64,000 nucleotides of DNA. It comes from Sporobolomyces roseus. Lineage: Eukaryota; Basidiomycota; Microbotryomycetes; Sporidiobolales; Sporidiobolaceae. The stretch is from positions 682,001 to 746,000 of the forward strand of contig JADILM010000007.1 in the NCBI GenBank assembly GCA_016617785.1, read 5' to 3'. Both the position numbers and the translations under genes were made by a program. The notes beneath the pieces were generated by a model. The model searched no databases. It worked only from the letters and a program-made list of their open reading frames with translations, and was not told the DNA's origin. Shown here piece after piece: positions 37,101-48,379 of the stretch (its first letter is position 1; each line of letters starts with the position of its first letter).

Positions 37101-38722
37101 CGAGGACAACGAGGAAGATGGAGATGATGAGAACGAAGATGATCGAACTACGATGTCGATGATGTCTACCGCAACCAGCACCTACGGTCAGAACGGAGGA
37201 GCATTCAGGGTGAGTCTCTCTTGATTCCGCCGCTTTCTCGCTTCTTGATCTGACTCTCCGGATCTGTTCTCCTCAGCCTACCAAACCTAGTACCCTCAGC
37301 AAGCAGAACTCGGCATCGAGTCTCGCTTCTTCCGTCTCATCAACTACTGCTCTCGGTCTCAATCAATCCATCGGAAACGGAGCGACGAAGAAGGTCAATG
37401 CAGCTTCGAAAGTCAAGAACGCTCAGAACGCTGCCGCTGCTGCAAAGAAGGTCCGTTATCTCTCAGTCATCAGCGATTGACCAACTGCTGATCTGGGATC
37501 TTTCGAACAGGAGAAGGAGGATGCTGAACGCAAGAAAGCTATGCGAGACTTGCAAGAACGTCGACTCCAAGCTCAGAAGAAGAAGCAAGAGATTGAGCGT
37601 AGGAAGCAGGAAGATGAGCGTAAAGCGAAAGCCGAGGAACTCGAAAGGAAACGAAAGGAGAGGGAAGAAACTGTTGCCAAAGCTAAAGCTAGCGCTGCTC
37701 GACTCGCTGCGAAACAGAAGGTACGCTCTCGTTTGCTCTTTCCGAACCTGATCTGATGTATTGACAACCATCTCTGATAGCTCCAGGCCGAAGAAGAGAA
37801 CTCGAAGAAGCGCAAGATGGAACAAGAGACGAAGGTTCCACTCAAGAAAGCTGCCACCCAATCAACTCGACCTATCACTGCTTCCTCCTCGACTCATCGC
37901 ATCTCGTCTCTCGCAAACTCTCAGAGTCGCCCTGTTCCCGCTCCTCCCGTCAACGCACTCGCAAAGTCCGGAGGCGCAAGTTCGATAATTGGACAGAAAT
38001 TCATGTCGAACCAGATTCGTTTACCTGAAGGCGCTCCTCGTCCCAACAACGCTTCCTCGACGACCATCCCCAAGCCCTTCGGTCTCTCTGCCTCTCAAGG
38101 AGCTATGCGACCTCCCGGCGCGAACGCTTCTCAATCTTCTGCCATTCGTCAACCTCCTTCTGCTCACAAGCCCGATCCTGAACCTTATCAAGAGCTTCCC
38201 GAGATTGACTCTGAGTGCGTCTAGACTATCCTCGAGATCCCAACGAACTGTTCAAACTGACGAGCTCTTTTCACTATCTTCGCAGATACTCTGACTCGGA
38301 TGATGAAGCTCACGAGAAGAAGGTCGCTGCATTCCCTCGATGGGCACAATCTCCTGTTCTCACTCATCAACTCCTCGAGCAACGCAAGATCAATCCCGAC
38401 GACATCTTTGGTCCCATTCCCGCTCTCTCGATTGCAGGTACGTTTCTCCTCTTTCCTCTCGAAGTCAGATTTACGTCCAAAGCTAACTCTCTCGAATTGA
38501 ACAGACATGTTCCGAAACAGTCACAGTACTGCACGACTTCGCGTTCGTACTTCATCAGCTCAATGGGATGGGACCGACGCTCTTACTCGAACCGATATGG
38601 AACGTTATCACAAAGCGATGGGTTTCCGTAACACCGCTCCTTCGAACGTCGGTGCTTCGACATCTGGAAGTCATCATGCTCGAGACAGTGAGCAAAACCA
38701 GAATGAACCTCCTCGCAAATAG
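34104..38722 (+). CDS. SLI15: INCENP/Sli15, chromosomal passenger complex scaffold
   Basis: Scaffold that binds and activates Aurora kinase at inner centromeres and the spindle midzone. The diagnostic IN-box is at the C-terminus: LPEIDSEYSDSDDE, FPRWAQSPVLTHQL, INPDDIFGPIPALSIADMF, built across three exons. N-terminal exon 34104-34288 (alternative donor near 34301) joins 34347 to read NTKLKRTIIGRPAMSELMKT, the helical segment that in this family binds the survivin/borealin partners. The middle (34.4-37.2 kb) is Ser/Pro-rich with acidic runs. A Lys/Glu/Arg-rich single-helix stretch (37.5-37.7 kb) precedes the IN-box, as in other INCENPs. About 1,400 aa, long for the family. Other open frames inside are composition shadows. 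Confidence 0.93.
34847..34885 (+). repeat. Acidic Glu/Asp codon repeat in INCENP
   Basis: GAG/GAA/GAT codon run encoding an Asp/Glu tract; similar tracts recur near 34987-35020, 36621-36700 and 36883-36930. Confidence 0.85.
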
Positions 38723-38946
38723 TCTTCCTTCCTCCTCTTTTTTCGCTTTTCTTACTTCAAGTTTTACTATTTCTTATGCCTTATCTTTTACGCAATTTTA
38801 CGAATCTGCACGTTCTCATTCGACACCGCGTGCTCCGGACGAGAGACAGTGACTCGTGCGATCAAATTTATCGGCAACGAGAGATTGCGAAAGCACTTTG
38901 TTTTTCCGCACTCTGTCTCTTCACTTCGTTCACCCACACCTCGACA

Positions 38947-41900
38947 ATGCAAGGTCCGGGACATCCATTAGAAGGTGTAGGCTACAGCGATCCGACTAGC
39001 CGCTTTGATCAGCTCTCTCGTGCAGCTAGCTCTCTCGATTTCTTACCGCACCACATGCCTATAGCTTCTACAAGTTCAACAAGACACAGACCAGCTTCCT
39101 CGAATGGTGATCAAGGTCCTAGTCCTCCTGATGGTCCAGTGAGACCTACCAAGAAGTCTAGGAAGAGTTCGTCCGGTCCTGCTGGAAGTGGGAATCAGGA
39201 AGAGGAGGGACCTTCAAAGAAGAAAGCAAAGCAGACACTGTCTTGTTCAGAGTGCAAGGTGCGTAGCTTTCTCTCTAGATACCTGAGCGGATGCCTAGCT
39301 CATACTCCCTTGTTGTGCTCGTAGAGGAGGAAGATCAAGGTCAGTAGAATTTCTCAATCAATATCTCGGCTGATCGGATCACTCAAAGCCTCTTTCATGA
39401 CTCTCCAGTGTGACCGATGCCAGCCCTGTTCAGCTTGCGTCAAGAGAGGCGCTCCTAATGATTGTTGCTGGGAGGTTCGCGACACCCTTTCTGTTCGGAT
39501 TCGCCTATCTCAGCTGACTTTCTTCATCGTTTGACGCTTGTTAGGACGCCAAGATTGAACCTGAACGACAACCTTTCGCTCTCGCTGAAGATGTCGACGA
39601 AATGAAAGAACGACTACAACTTCTAGAACGATTTATCAACAAACTCCCGATCGCACTCAAAGTACAGAGCTTCGCAGAACTCGGAATAGATAGCATGGGT
39701 CCGATCAAACGTGAACCGCTCGACGAGATCGGTAGATCAGGGCATCAGATGTTCGAGAATATGGAAAGGCTAGACAATGGAACATGCAGAGAAATGTATA
39801 CTTTACCAAACGAATGTTTCCCTACGGTCGACAACAATGGTCAGGACAACTTTGAACTACTCGAGAGTGAGTCCCTGTTTTCGCTTGAACGGATCGCGGC
39901 AGACTCGCGTACTGATCTTTCGTTCTCGAGCAGACGCGGTCATGATCGTTTCGAGGGCACCAGAACGTCGCGGAATCGAATTGACAGATGGACTCACCTC
40001 AATCGTCGCGCCTCGTCCAATCTGGGTCGATAGCTCAACCTCGACGAAGATGGGACTCGATCTCTGCTTTACCGAAGCTGAATTTCTCGAAGAACGCAAA
40101 CAAACGCTCGACAAGATCTTCCGAATCTTACCCAACAAGACAGACTCCCACAAAGCTGTCGATCGTTACGAGAAAGGCTTCCACTGGATGTTCCCGTCTC
40201 TTCACATGCCGAGTTTACGAGCTGAACAGTACGTTTTCCTCTCTTGGTCGCCGCGATCCGCCAGTTTTTTTGATTCTCTGCTTGTCTCCCTTCTACAGCA
40301 AGAAGTACTGGGAGATGATGGAAGCAGGTAGACGAGACGAGATCGATCCTGCTTGGTTAGCTGTTTACGCTGTCGTTAGTACCTTTCTTTCCTTTCTACT
40401 CGCCTGGTCTGACCCGAATCTCTGCCTCCCTTCAGATGCTCGCTCTCAGCTGGGATGACTCTTCACAACTTCTCCCCGACATGTTCTCTGACGGACCGAA
40501 AGACTCTCCCGAAGCAAACGCGAGGAAAGAACAAGAAGCTTTGAGCTACTACGCCGCTTCTCAGAAGTTCAGCGCTCTATCAGATCCTTATGGGAAACCT
40601 CAAGTTCGATTCATCCAGTGAGTCCCGCTCTCCAGATATTGTTCTCATCAGAATCCTTATCTGACCATCTCGGCTTTCTCGCTTCATCAAGATATGTCAT
40701 TCTCAACGCATGCGTATGTTGCCTTTCTATTACCTTCGCGACTAAAGCACCACTCATTCAACTCCTTCGATGACTCATAGTGGACGCTCATCGCTGCTGT
40801 CGACTCGAGCGATTGGGGACGATTCTCAAATCTGCTTTGTGTCGCGATCCGTACTGGACACAATCTCCAACTTCACCGCTTGACCGACGATTCGGAGAAC
40901 ATGCCTGGCGATGATCCTGCGTGGCCTCCAGGAAAGAACTCGGTCAAGAGAGAAAGTGCATTGAGAATCTGGAGTGCTTTGACTTTCTACGATCATCTCG
41001 CCGCGTGAGTTCGTCCTGATTTCATTTTTCTAGCGATTTAATCTGATATGTCTTGAGCTTTATAGCATCTCTCGCTTCTCTACCTATATGATTCATCCTG
41101 ATCACACAACGACTCCCATTCTCTCCAACGTCGACTCGGTCAAGCTCTCGCCGACGGAATGGAAGATCGAGGTCCAGCCCGACAGCGCTATCACTGACGC
41201 GACTCTCGAACGACACAAATACAAGCTAGCCGAGATTTCTCGCAAAACCTTCGACATGTTCGTCGCTGGGAAGAAGTCGTTCAACTACGGTGCAGTCCTC
41301 GAACTCGACAGGGAATATCGAACTATCCTCGAGACTATGCCCGATGCTTGGATTCAAGAACACAAATCGCTCGAGGACAAGGACCCTTACCTCAAATCGA
41401 GGAGATTCGGTGCTCTCCAAGCTGGTGAGTTTAGCTTCTTTCTTGAGCAATCTCAAGATGATATGCTAACAGACCAAATTGACTTCAGTCCACAACCGTA
41501 TCGTTCGCTTGCATCGCCCTTTCTTGACGAGAGGCTACGCTCCGAATTCCAAGTTCTCCTACAGTACCGAAGCTTGTATCAGGAGTGCCAAGATAGTTCT
41601 CGTTTGCCATCACAACAACGTTGGCTTTATCATCAAACCTCTTTACTCTCACTCCCTCAGTGTATGTTCCTTCTTTCGATCATCCAGCGAGATCCCAAGC
41701 TGATTCTCTTACCGGGCCAACAGGCTTCAATCGTCCTCGCAGCTGATCTCTTTCACCACATCGATAACGGAGCTAGTACTGCAGAAATCGAAAGCAAGAA
41801 GGAACACCTGATGATCGCGCTCGAAATCTTCGGAGAAGTCACCGAGAAGAAGATTCAATCTCGACACCTCAGAGCGATCATTGTTCAGGCTCGTCGAATC

Positions 41901-42547
41901 TTGAGCGGGCTCTTCTTCGAAGTAGAGAAGCGAAGGGCGAGGAGGATGGCAAGAATCGCGCAAGGTCGAGGAGGTGATCCAGTTCAAGAAGAACCTTTCA
42001 ACGATGTGAGCTCTCCTCACTTTCCTTGCCTGAACTTGAACTGACGATTCTCGTTGATCAGATCCTCTCTCGTATCGCTCGTGAAGATCCAACGGCACCT
42101 ATCGCAGCGAATCAACAACCTCGACCTACTCCTCAAGTTCCCGTTCCTCAACCTGACCTCTCCGCTTCTCAATCTTTCCCTCCCCCTTTCGCATCAAATC
42201 CCGCCGCCCTCGCTTCCTACTCCCTCCCTACTCCAGCTTCATACGCTTCTTCCGACGCCTTCAACAACAACGGTTCCACCTCGTCCTTCACCGGAATGCA
42301 ACCCGACTCTTCTCAACTCTTCTCAAACACATTCCTCTCCGATCTAGGTCTCCTCAATGTCGATGGACACATGCTCGACTACTACGGTCAACCTCCATCG
42401 AATGGATCCGGAAGTGCTGGCGGTCCAAGTCCCTCAGATACCGTCGATTTGAGTTTCTTGGGATTCTCGAGCGATCTCGATGGGGGATCTAGTAATCCTC
42501 CTGATGCTTCTCAGGCTTTGTTCAGTACTTTGACAGGTGGATGGTAG
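38947..42547 (+). CDS. Fungal Zn2-Cys6 transcription factor
   Basis: Regulator with an N-terminal binuclear zinc cluster spread over three exons: CSECK + RRKIK + CDRCQPCSACVKRGAPNDCC. The spacing CX2CX6CX5CX2CX8C fits the Gal4 class, with one extra Cys inside the second loop. A coiled segment follows (DEMKERLQLLERFINKLP), probably for dimerisation. The middle is a fungal-specific transcription factor domain (FRILPNKTDSHKAVDRYEKG, FHWMFPSLHMPSLR, YWEMMEAGRRDEIDPAWLAV, PQVRFIQYVILNAC, LSASIVLAADLFHHIDNGAS). The C-terminus is Ser/Pro/Asn-rich. About 900 aa and roughly thirteen introns. It lies about 2 kb from the gene pair at 43.4-46.6 kb that includes the galactonate dehydratase, so a regulatory link is possible but untested. 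Confidence 0.9.
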
Positions 42548-42749
42548 TAATTGGTTCTCTTCTGTGTAGCGTTTTTGTCTTTGTCTTTTCTGTTGATATC
42601 ACTGTTTCTCTCCCGTTCTCGCTCGAATTTGTTGGAAGAGAGACACGACAACAGTATATTCGCAATGAAAGTTACGAGAGCACCTGTCAAGACGAGGAGC
42701 GTCAGCCTCCGCGAACAATGCGAAGGAGAGAAACGAAAACTCACGGCAA

Positions 42750-43283
42750 TCAACGAGGAGGTAACGGAGGAGGAGCTCTCGTAATCCCACTCGACGTTCC
42801 CTGACCTTCTTTCAGATCGTCCAGCTCAACCTCATCCTGATTCACCGCCTTTTCTTTCCCCTTTCTCGACCCTGAACTCGATCCTTTCCCTTTCCTCCTA
42901 AACAATTTCCCAACTCCTGTCGCTTCCAATTTGTCTACCACTTTCTCCGCAGCTTGTTCCATTCTATTCTCCCTCGTTACCCTTCTCGCTCTCCTCTGCT
43001 CATCGATTGAAGCCCCTTGTGAGATTGATCCTAGGCGGTCATCAGGACGAATTCCTAGTGAGAAGCGTTTGTAGGCTTTCTCTCCTACTAGAGCGGTTCC
43101 TACCACGAGTACGAGGACGACGAGGGTGAAGATGAGCCAAAGGAGGGTAGTCCAGAGAGTGTAGAAGAGTTGGATGAAAGAATTGAAAGTTCCAGGGAAG
43201 AGGTAGGCCAATGGGAGACTCAATACGATGAGGAGGCCGAGAGAGAGTAGTACATCTTGTACGTGAGAGTGAGAGTTGGCCAT
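42750..43283 (-). CDS. Two-helix membrane protein of unknown function
   Basis: Single-exon 177-aa protein with a real ATG at 43283. Two hydrophobic helices (VLLSLGLLIVLSLPLAYLFP and LLWLIFTLVVLVLVVGTALV) are followed by a basic cytosolic tail (RRARRVTRENRMEQAAEKVV, FRRKGKGSSSGSRKGKEK) and a Pro-rich end PPPLPPR. I do not recognise the family. It shares a 127-bp divergent spacer with the PITH gene. Confidence 0.65.
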   Translation of the reverse strand: MANSHSHVQDVLLSLGLLIVLSLPLAYLFPGTFNSFIQLFYTLWTTLLWLIFTLVVLVLVVGTALVGEKAYKRFSLGIRPDDRLGSISQGASIDEQRRARRVTRENRMEQAAEKVVDKLEATGVGKLFRRKGKGSSSGSRKGKEKAVNQDEVELDDLKEGQGTSSGITRAPPPLPPR

Positions 43284-43410
43284 TCAGGTGTGTTGAAGTG
43301 AAGGGAGAGAACTAAAGAGATGAAGCGAATCGATGATTTCATGTGGAGAAATCTCTCCTTTCAACCTCCTACGTGTCCACTCACACGTCCACGTATTACT
43401 CTCTATCGAA
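43284..43410. promoter_or_regulatory. Short divergent promoter
   Basis: 127 bp between the two-helix protein and the PITH gene, so a shared bidirectional promoter is likely. Contains direct CACGTCCAC-type repeats (CACACGTCCACGT near 43382). Confidence 0.4.
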
Positions 43411-44405
43411 ATGGCACCTGCTCACCCCGCTGGCTGTAGTTGTGGAGATGAAGACTCGCACCAAAAGTTGGAAGGACAATTGACCTTCCTCTATCCATTC
43501 GTCGATAGGGACAAGGTCGTGGCGTTGAATGCAGAAGAAGGGAAAGAAGCAAAGATTGTCATCCGACCTTGGGATCAACGGAATCAAGAAGGTGAAGTTT
43601 TCGTTTACCTTCGTTTCTTTCGAATCCGCTCACTTTTCGCTCCTACTCGCAACAGAAGAATGGCTAGAATCGGATGCCGACGAACAACTCATCTTGAGGG
43701 TACCCTTTACCGGTTCAGTCAAGCGTACGTTACCCTGCTGTCGAGACTTCGTCGAATTCGTTCAAGTCTTTCGCTTGTTCATCGACAGTGCGGTCTATCC
43801 TTGTCAAATCTGGTCCCTCTGGCTTCACACCTGACAAGATGAAAGTGGTGAGCCTACTCCGCTTGCGCTCGATCACATAGGCGAAGCTGAGCCGTCTCGA
43901 GAATAGTTTGCGAATCGCGCGCTCGACTTTGACGAAGCGACGTCTACTGAAGTTACGCAAGAGTTCGAAATTGCCGAAACTCGAGAAGTTGCAGAGTATA
44001 TCGTCAGGTCTGTCGCACCTCTATTCGTCAAGCTGTGACTTTGCTCACCCTGTCCTTTCGACTGGCAGACCCGCAAAGTTCCCTTCTGTCACCTCTCTGA
44101 CTCTCTTTTTCCCTTCGAATCACGGAGAAGATACGACGAGGATCTCTTTCGTCGGTTTCAAGGGAGAGTACTCCCCTATGACAGTGAGCTGAACTTTCTT
44201 CGCACGTCAAATGGAAACTGACTCTTCGATTACCGCCTCCTCCGTAGCGGGATCCAAGTGAGTCTGACATCTTCCTCAAATCATTTTCATGGGTACTGAC
44301 GGTCAATCGCTGGCAGTCATCACGGTCTATGAAGCACAAGCGAATCCAGCGGATCACGCAAAGATTCCAGGACTCGACACGACTGCACACTCTCGAATCG
44401 GTTGA
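43411..44405 (+). CDS. PITH-domain protein
   Basis: Stand-alone PITH protein, about 210 aa, the proteasome-interacting domain otherwise found at the C-terminus of thioredoxin-like TXNL1. Start ATG 43411: MAPAHPAGCSCGDEDSHQKL, a Cys-His N-terminus seen in the PITHD1 group. Then FLYPFVDRDKVVALNAEEG, EEWLESDADEQLILRVPFTG, LRSILVKSGPSGFTPDKMKV, FANRALDFDEATST, and SVTSLTLFFPSNHGEDTTRI, ISFVGFKGEY. A 10-nt exon (44248-44257, CGGGATCCAA) is required to read SPMTRDPIITVYEAQANPAD. The stop at 44403-44405 is 85 bp from the stop of the convergent dehydratase gene. Confidence 0.9.
44248..44257 (+). other. 10-nt internal microexon of the PITH gene
   Basis: CGGGATCCAA between a CGTAG acceptor and a GTGAGT donor; it adds RDP and keeps the frame into IITVYEAQANP. 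Confidence 0.8.
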
Positions 44406-44490
44406 TAGCTTCTCTCGCTATCTGTACATAACCTTTGGTCCGTAGAGGCTTCTGGAGGTAGTTTGTTCTGTTTGCAATGCGTTTGTCTGA

Positions 44491-46573
44491 TCAAGCAAGT
44501 CCATGTGCTTTTTTCGCTTCGGGAGAACTCCAGTATTTTCCGTGAGGGAAAACGTAGGTCGCCTTCGACTCCTCGTGCATCGCCATAGAGTAACCTTCTT
44601 CGCTGTTGAGCGGGATCTAGAGTGTATAGGAGGGAGACTCGTGTCAAAAGCGGGAATAGCAATAGGGAATAGCAATGACGGAAGTAGATAGAGCGCACGT
44701 TGTAATAACCACGCGAATTGATTGATGGAGGGTAGAGGAAGTTATCGTGTAGGTGATCGACCCATTCGAGAACGTTGCGCTCGTAGGATCCGGAAACGCA
44801 GAGGTAATCGATAATTTGCACTGTTTCGAGGCCAAAACGCTATTAGTCTCGCTCTTGAAGTCTCAGGAACACGCTAGACTCGCAGTGGATGACCATAGAG
44901 CATAGTCCCACTCCCCCTGCGTGACAAACCAAGGGAACGCCGAACTTGGCTGTCATCAGGATCACGCTGAGAATCTCGTTGATGCCTGCGAGCCGACAAG
45001 AGTCGACCTGAGTAGCGTCGATAGCTTCCGCTTGTAGGAGCTGCTTGAAGATCATCCTGTTCTGTGCGTGCTCTCCCGTAGCTGCAGCAAAGGAGGTTTT
45101 AGTAAGCATTATCTGCGAAGAAAGAAAGGAGCCGGAAACCAAAGCTCACCAACTCCAATTCCGTGAGGCGCTAGTGCTTTACGGATTGCGGCATGACCGA
45201 GAACGTCGGAAGGTGCGGTCGGCTCCTCGATGAACCAGGGTTTGAACTCTTTGAGCTGTTTGACGTACTCGATCGCTTGAGGGACGCTATGAAGGACAAT
45301 TGATCAGTCCTCTGCTCTCTGAAACCGCTCCTGGAAAGGAAGTATATCTCACTCCCAGACCTGGTTCGCATCGATCATCAAGACAGAACCAGTAGGTCCC
45401 GCATTCTTTCCAACCAGACTTTCAGGCGAAGGCTTTGGTCGTCCTTCGCATTCTTTCGGATCGTCAATGATTGAGCGAACGATCGCTAGTCGACGAGAGT
45501 CCATCTCTACGTCGGCACCGACCTTGACTTTGAAGTGGTTGAATCCTTGAGCGATGGCTTCGCGAGTGAGTCGAGCTACTTTTTCGTCGGTGTATCCGAA
45601 CCTGCACGTTAGAATCCGATCGTTAGTGACAGCTATATTGTCAGTGACAGCCACTCTGTCAATGCCAGAGAAAATGATGTACCATCCGACCTATCACAAA
45701 AAAAAGGACCAGAAATCGGCGTCAGTCGCGGCTTCTGACAATAAGCAACAGGATAAGGTGTCACGCTGGTGGTATAGGCGGGGTAACCCAGCGCCTTGAG
45801 CTTCTCCAGTCGTTCCGCCTTGCCCGCTTGCTTCGAGCGAAGTAATTCCAAAGCTTCGTCCGGAGTAATGGCGTCGGTGATGTATCTGAACGACGTAGCA
45901 GCGACGAATTCCTCGGGAGTGAAGTCGGCGACGAGTTGCCAGAGAGGCTTCTTCTCCTTCTTTGCGTAAAGTTCCCAAAGAGCATTGACGACAGCGCCAG
46001 TTGCGATGTCTGACGAGAAAAACCTCAGATGAGGGTTCAGATGAGGGTGAAGCGTGACGTACGGATGACACCGCACTCAGGACCCAGCCAGCGGTGTTGA
46101 GAATCGTTCAGGAGGAAGTCCCATGCTTTAAGCATACCAGCGGCGGTAAACAGATCAGTCGTCGAGTAGCCAATGAGTCGAGCAGCGACGGCTTCGACCG
46201 CTGCGCAAACGAGCTAAGTACTTGGTGTCAGTAAGAGTGTACGGAGTGAGTAGGCGAAGTAAGTTTGAGAGGAGACAAAGTGGTGCGAAGAGAGAGTGCG
46301 AAATACAAGTTCGAGAGAAACTCACTTCGTTTCCTCGACCGATATCAAAGGTCATTCCATTCGCAACCAAGCCATCGCTTGTTGTTAATGTTACATATGC
46401 CGCTGAGTAATCACACTCCTTGTTCACTGTAGGAAGATGAAAAGGTTCAACCTTTTCCAAACGGATGAAGTTGGAGATGCGCAAAGAGTCAACTTACTCG
46501 CATCTGTACCATCTCCGTCTAGTGATGTAGGGAATCGTAGATCCTCTACTTTGTATGCAGCGATTGTAGCCAT
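44491..46573 (-). CDS. LGD1: L-galactonate dehydratase-like enolase-superfamily enzyme
   Basis: Predicted to dehydrate L-galactonate to 2-keto-3-deoxy-L-galactonate in fungal D-galacturonate catabolism; L-fuconate dehydratase is the close alternative. Starts at ATG 46573 (MATIAAYKVEDLRFPTSLDG). Motifs: DYSAAYVTLTTSDGLVANGM, FDIGRGNELVCAAVEAVAAR, DSQHRWLGPECGVI, base and metal residues FKVKVGAD, MIDANQVWD, WFIEEPTAPSDVLGH, VATGEHAQNR and VCHAGGVGL. The end VDHLHDNFLYPP then YYNIPLNSEEGYSMAMHEES matches the galactonate dehydratase C-terminus better than that of the fuconate enzymes, as I recall the families. Two non-standard splicing points are needed: an 8-nt exon (45690-45683) giving TTSVGWFGYTDEK, and a GC donor at 44883-44882 giving VIHLQIIDYLCVSGS. 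Without the latter a premature stop follows. Confidence 0.88.
45683..45690 (-). other. 8-nt internal microexon of the LGD1-like gene
   Basis: GTCGGATG between a GATAG acceptor and a GTACAT donor on the minus strand; it provides the VGW that joins PAYTTS to FGYTDEK. Confidence 0.8.
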
Positions 46574-46822
46574 GTCGGAAAGGGAGAGCGTGGACTGTGG
46601 GGATTTCGCTTTTGTGAGACTGACAAGGTGAAGGAGAGGTCTTCTTTTCGATGAGCGAGAGGTTGAAGAGCGTTGAGGAAGCAGCGAGAGTGAGAGAAGG
46701 AAAAGAAGAACCAGCAGAAGCAAAAAACGTGGAAGAACGAATTTCGAAGGTGGGGAGTTCGAATTTTTTTCACCGAAGTTCGAAAAAAAAGGCCGCAAGA
46801 GAAATCGATCGTTTCGCAAGGT
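46574..46822. promoter_or_regulatory. LGD1-like promoter region
   Basis: 250 bp between two minus-strand genes. GGTGGGGA occurs at 46749-46756; a similar GGTGGGGG occurs before the aldolase gene. A poly-T/A stretch sits near 46764-46794. Confidence 0.4.
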
Positions 46823-48379
46823 CTACTGCTCTATTCTACTCCTCTTCGCATCTCCTCCTTGCGATTCACTTCCTCCACCTCGCTTTCCCCATCCACTATC
46901 TTGCGAGCGATTATCCTGATTCCCTTCCCACCTTTGACTGCTTTGACCTCCCTCGTAACTCCCTCCATTTCCACCTCCTCCACGACCTCTCCCTCTCCCT
47001 CGACTCGTATGACCTCGATCACTTCCACCTCTGTTGCCTACCCGACCCCGCCCTCGTCCTCTCTCCCAAACTCCGCTTCTCTCTCGCACGGGCAATTGAT
47101 TCGGTTGTTCAACGATCTTGATCTTGCCCAGTAGCTTCTGTCGTAGGAAAGATTCTCTTGGCCATAGCTCAAAAGAAGGTGTTTCGAGGAGACATGAACC
47201 GGAGATTGCGTCGCGAAGAGTGAGGGAAGAAGTGAGCTGGATTTGGTAGAATGGTCGAGCTGGAGGTTTCGACGAGGACGGTGCAGGTCGATCAGGTTGC
47301 GTGCCGTCGGAGGGAGCATGATCGGAGTAGACGGGGCGAGAATGGAAAGCGAGGAGAAGAACGAAAGGTGAATCATCGGCGGGTGGAGGAACGAGAGAAA
47401 CTTCGGGCGTTAGCTCTGGAGAGACTGCTGCTTCTAGTTCGCCTTCTTCAACGTCTGTGCCTCCTGATGATTCCAATGCCTCTGGTTGTCCCTCTGTCTC
47501 CAGTTGAGCGGTTTGATCCGTCTCGTCTTTTCCTTCCTCGTCAACCTTAACTTCCTCTGCTTTCGCATCCTCTTCCTCTACTTCCTCTCCTTCAGCGGCC
47601 ACGACCTCTTCCGCCTTTCTCTCCTCTACCTCTGCCGGCTTGAACGACTCGAGCCATTCTTTCTCTGTCATTCGCCAAGTCGCTTCTTCCGGATCAACAG
47701 CCTTTCCTTTCCCCTTCTTGTCTCGGAAAGCGACAGCGCTCAGGAGTACTGATTGTAGTGTATTCGACGAAGGTAGAGGGACAGTTGTGACGAGTGTCGG
47801 AGGTTGAGAGGGAGCGGTAGGTCGAGGTTGGAAAGTCACTTCGACAGTCCATTCGAGTTGTTGTTTCCTGTGAATCGGTTTCGCAGATCAACAGGCTGTC
47901 ACACGGTCCGTTGAAGCACGAGCGACTCACTTTGCATCCCATCTCGTTGCATTCTTCTGTCTTTTACTCATTCCTTTCGGTAGCAACATGAGTTCGACTC
48001 CTTGATTCCTCGCTTCTCTGACCATCTTGTCCTCCTTCTCACTCCTCTCATCGAGCCTGACGGTCTCGTCTGCACCCAATCTCCTTCCTTGAGGGATCAA
48101 TTTATCTCCAACTAACTGTCTTCCAACATCTTCAACTGCTCTTCCAACTCCCGCTATGTAACTCTGATCCCTCATGAGTGATCCCCAGTTCATCTCGTTT
48201 GCTTGTATAGGTTTCGACCATACTGGAGGAGCGATTCCGGTACAGTTTCGAACACTTTTGTGAGAAGTCGAGCAAGGGAGAGAACAGGAAGGGAAGGAGC
48301 AAGCTGGACACGAGTAGCGTGCTGGTGTAGTGTTGCAGGTTTGACAGATACCCAAGCGAGATGTACTGGCTTGCGCCAT
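46823..48379 (-). CDS. BCD1: Box C/D snoRNP assembly protein (zf-HIT)
   Basis: Nuclear assembly factor for box C/D snoRNPs. Two exons, 48379-47931 and 47867-46823, give 497 aa. The HIT zinc finger is at the N-terminus: CQTCNTTPARYSCPACSF, then PSCSLPCSTSHKSVRNC. Next comes the conserved helical part (ADETVRLDERSEKEDKMVRE, ELMLLPKGMSKRQKNATRWD) and KKQQLEWTVEVTFQ across the intron. The second half is Glu-rich, then an Arg-Gly-rich tail (GRGRGRVGNRGGSDRG) that would bind RNA. Lies between the two galacturonate-pathway genes with no evident functional link to them. Confidence 0.9.

Noticed and set aside
44843..44880. LGD1-like protein ending at the stop 44843-44845
   Set aside because: This stop lies inside an intron. 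Splicing with a GC donor restores the conserved C-terminus that continues to 44491.
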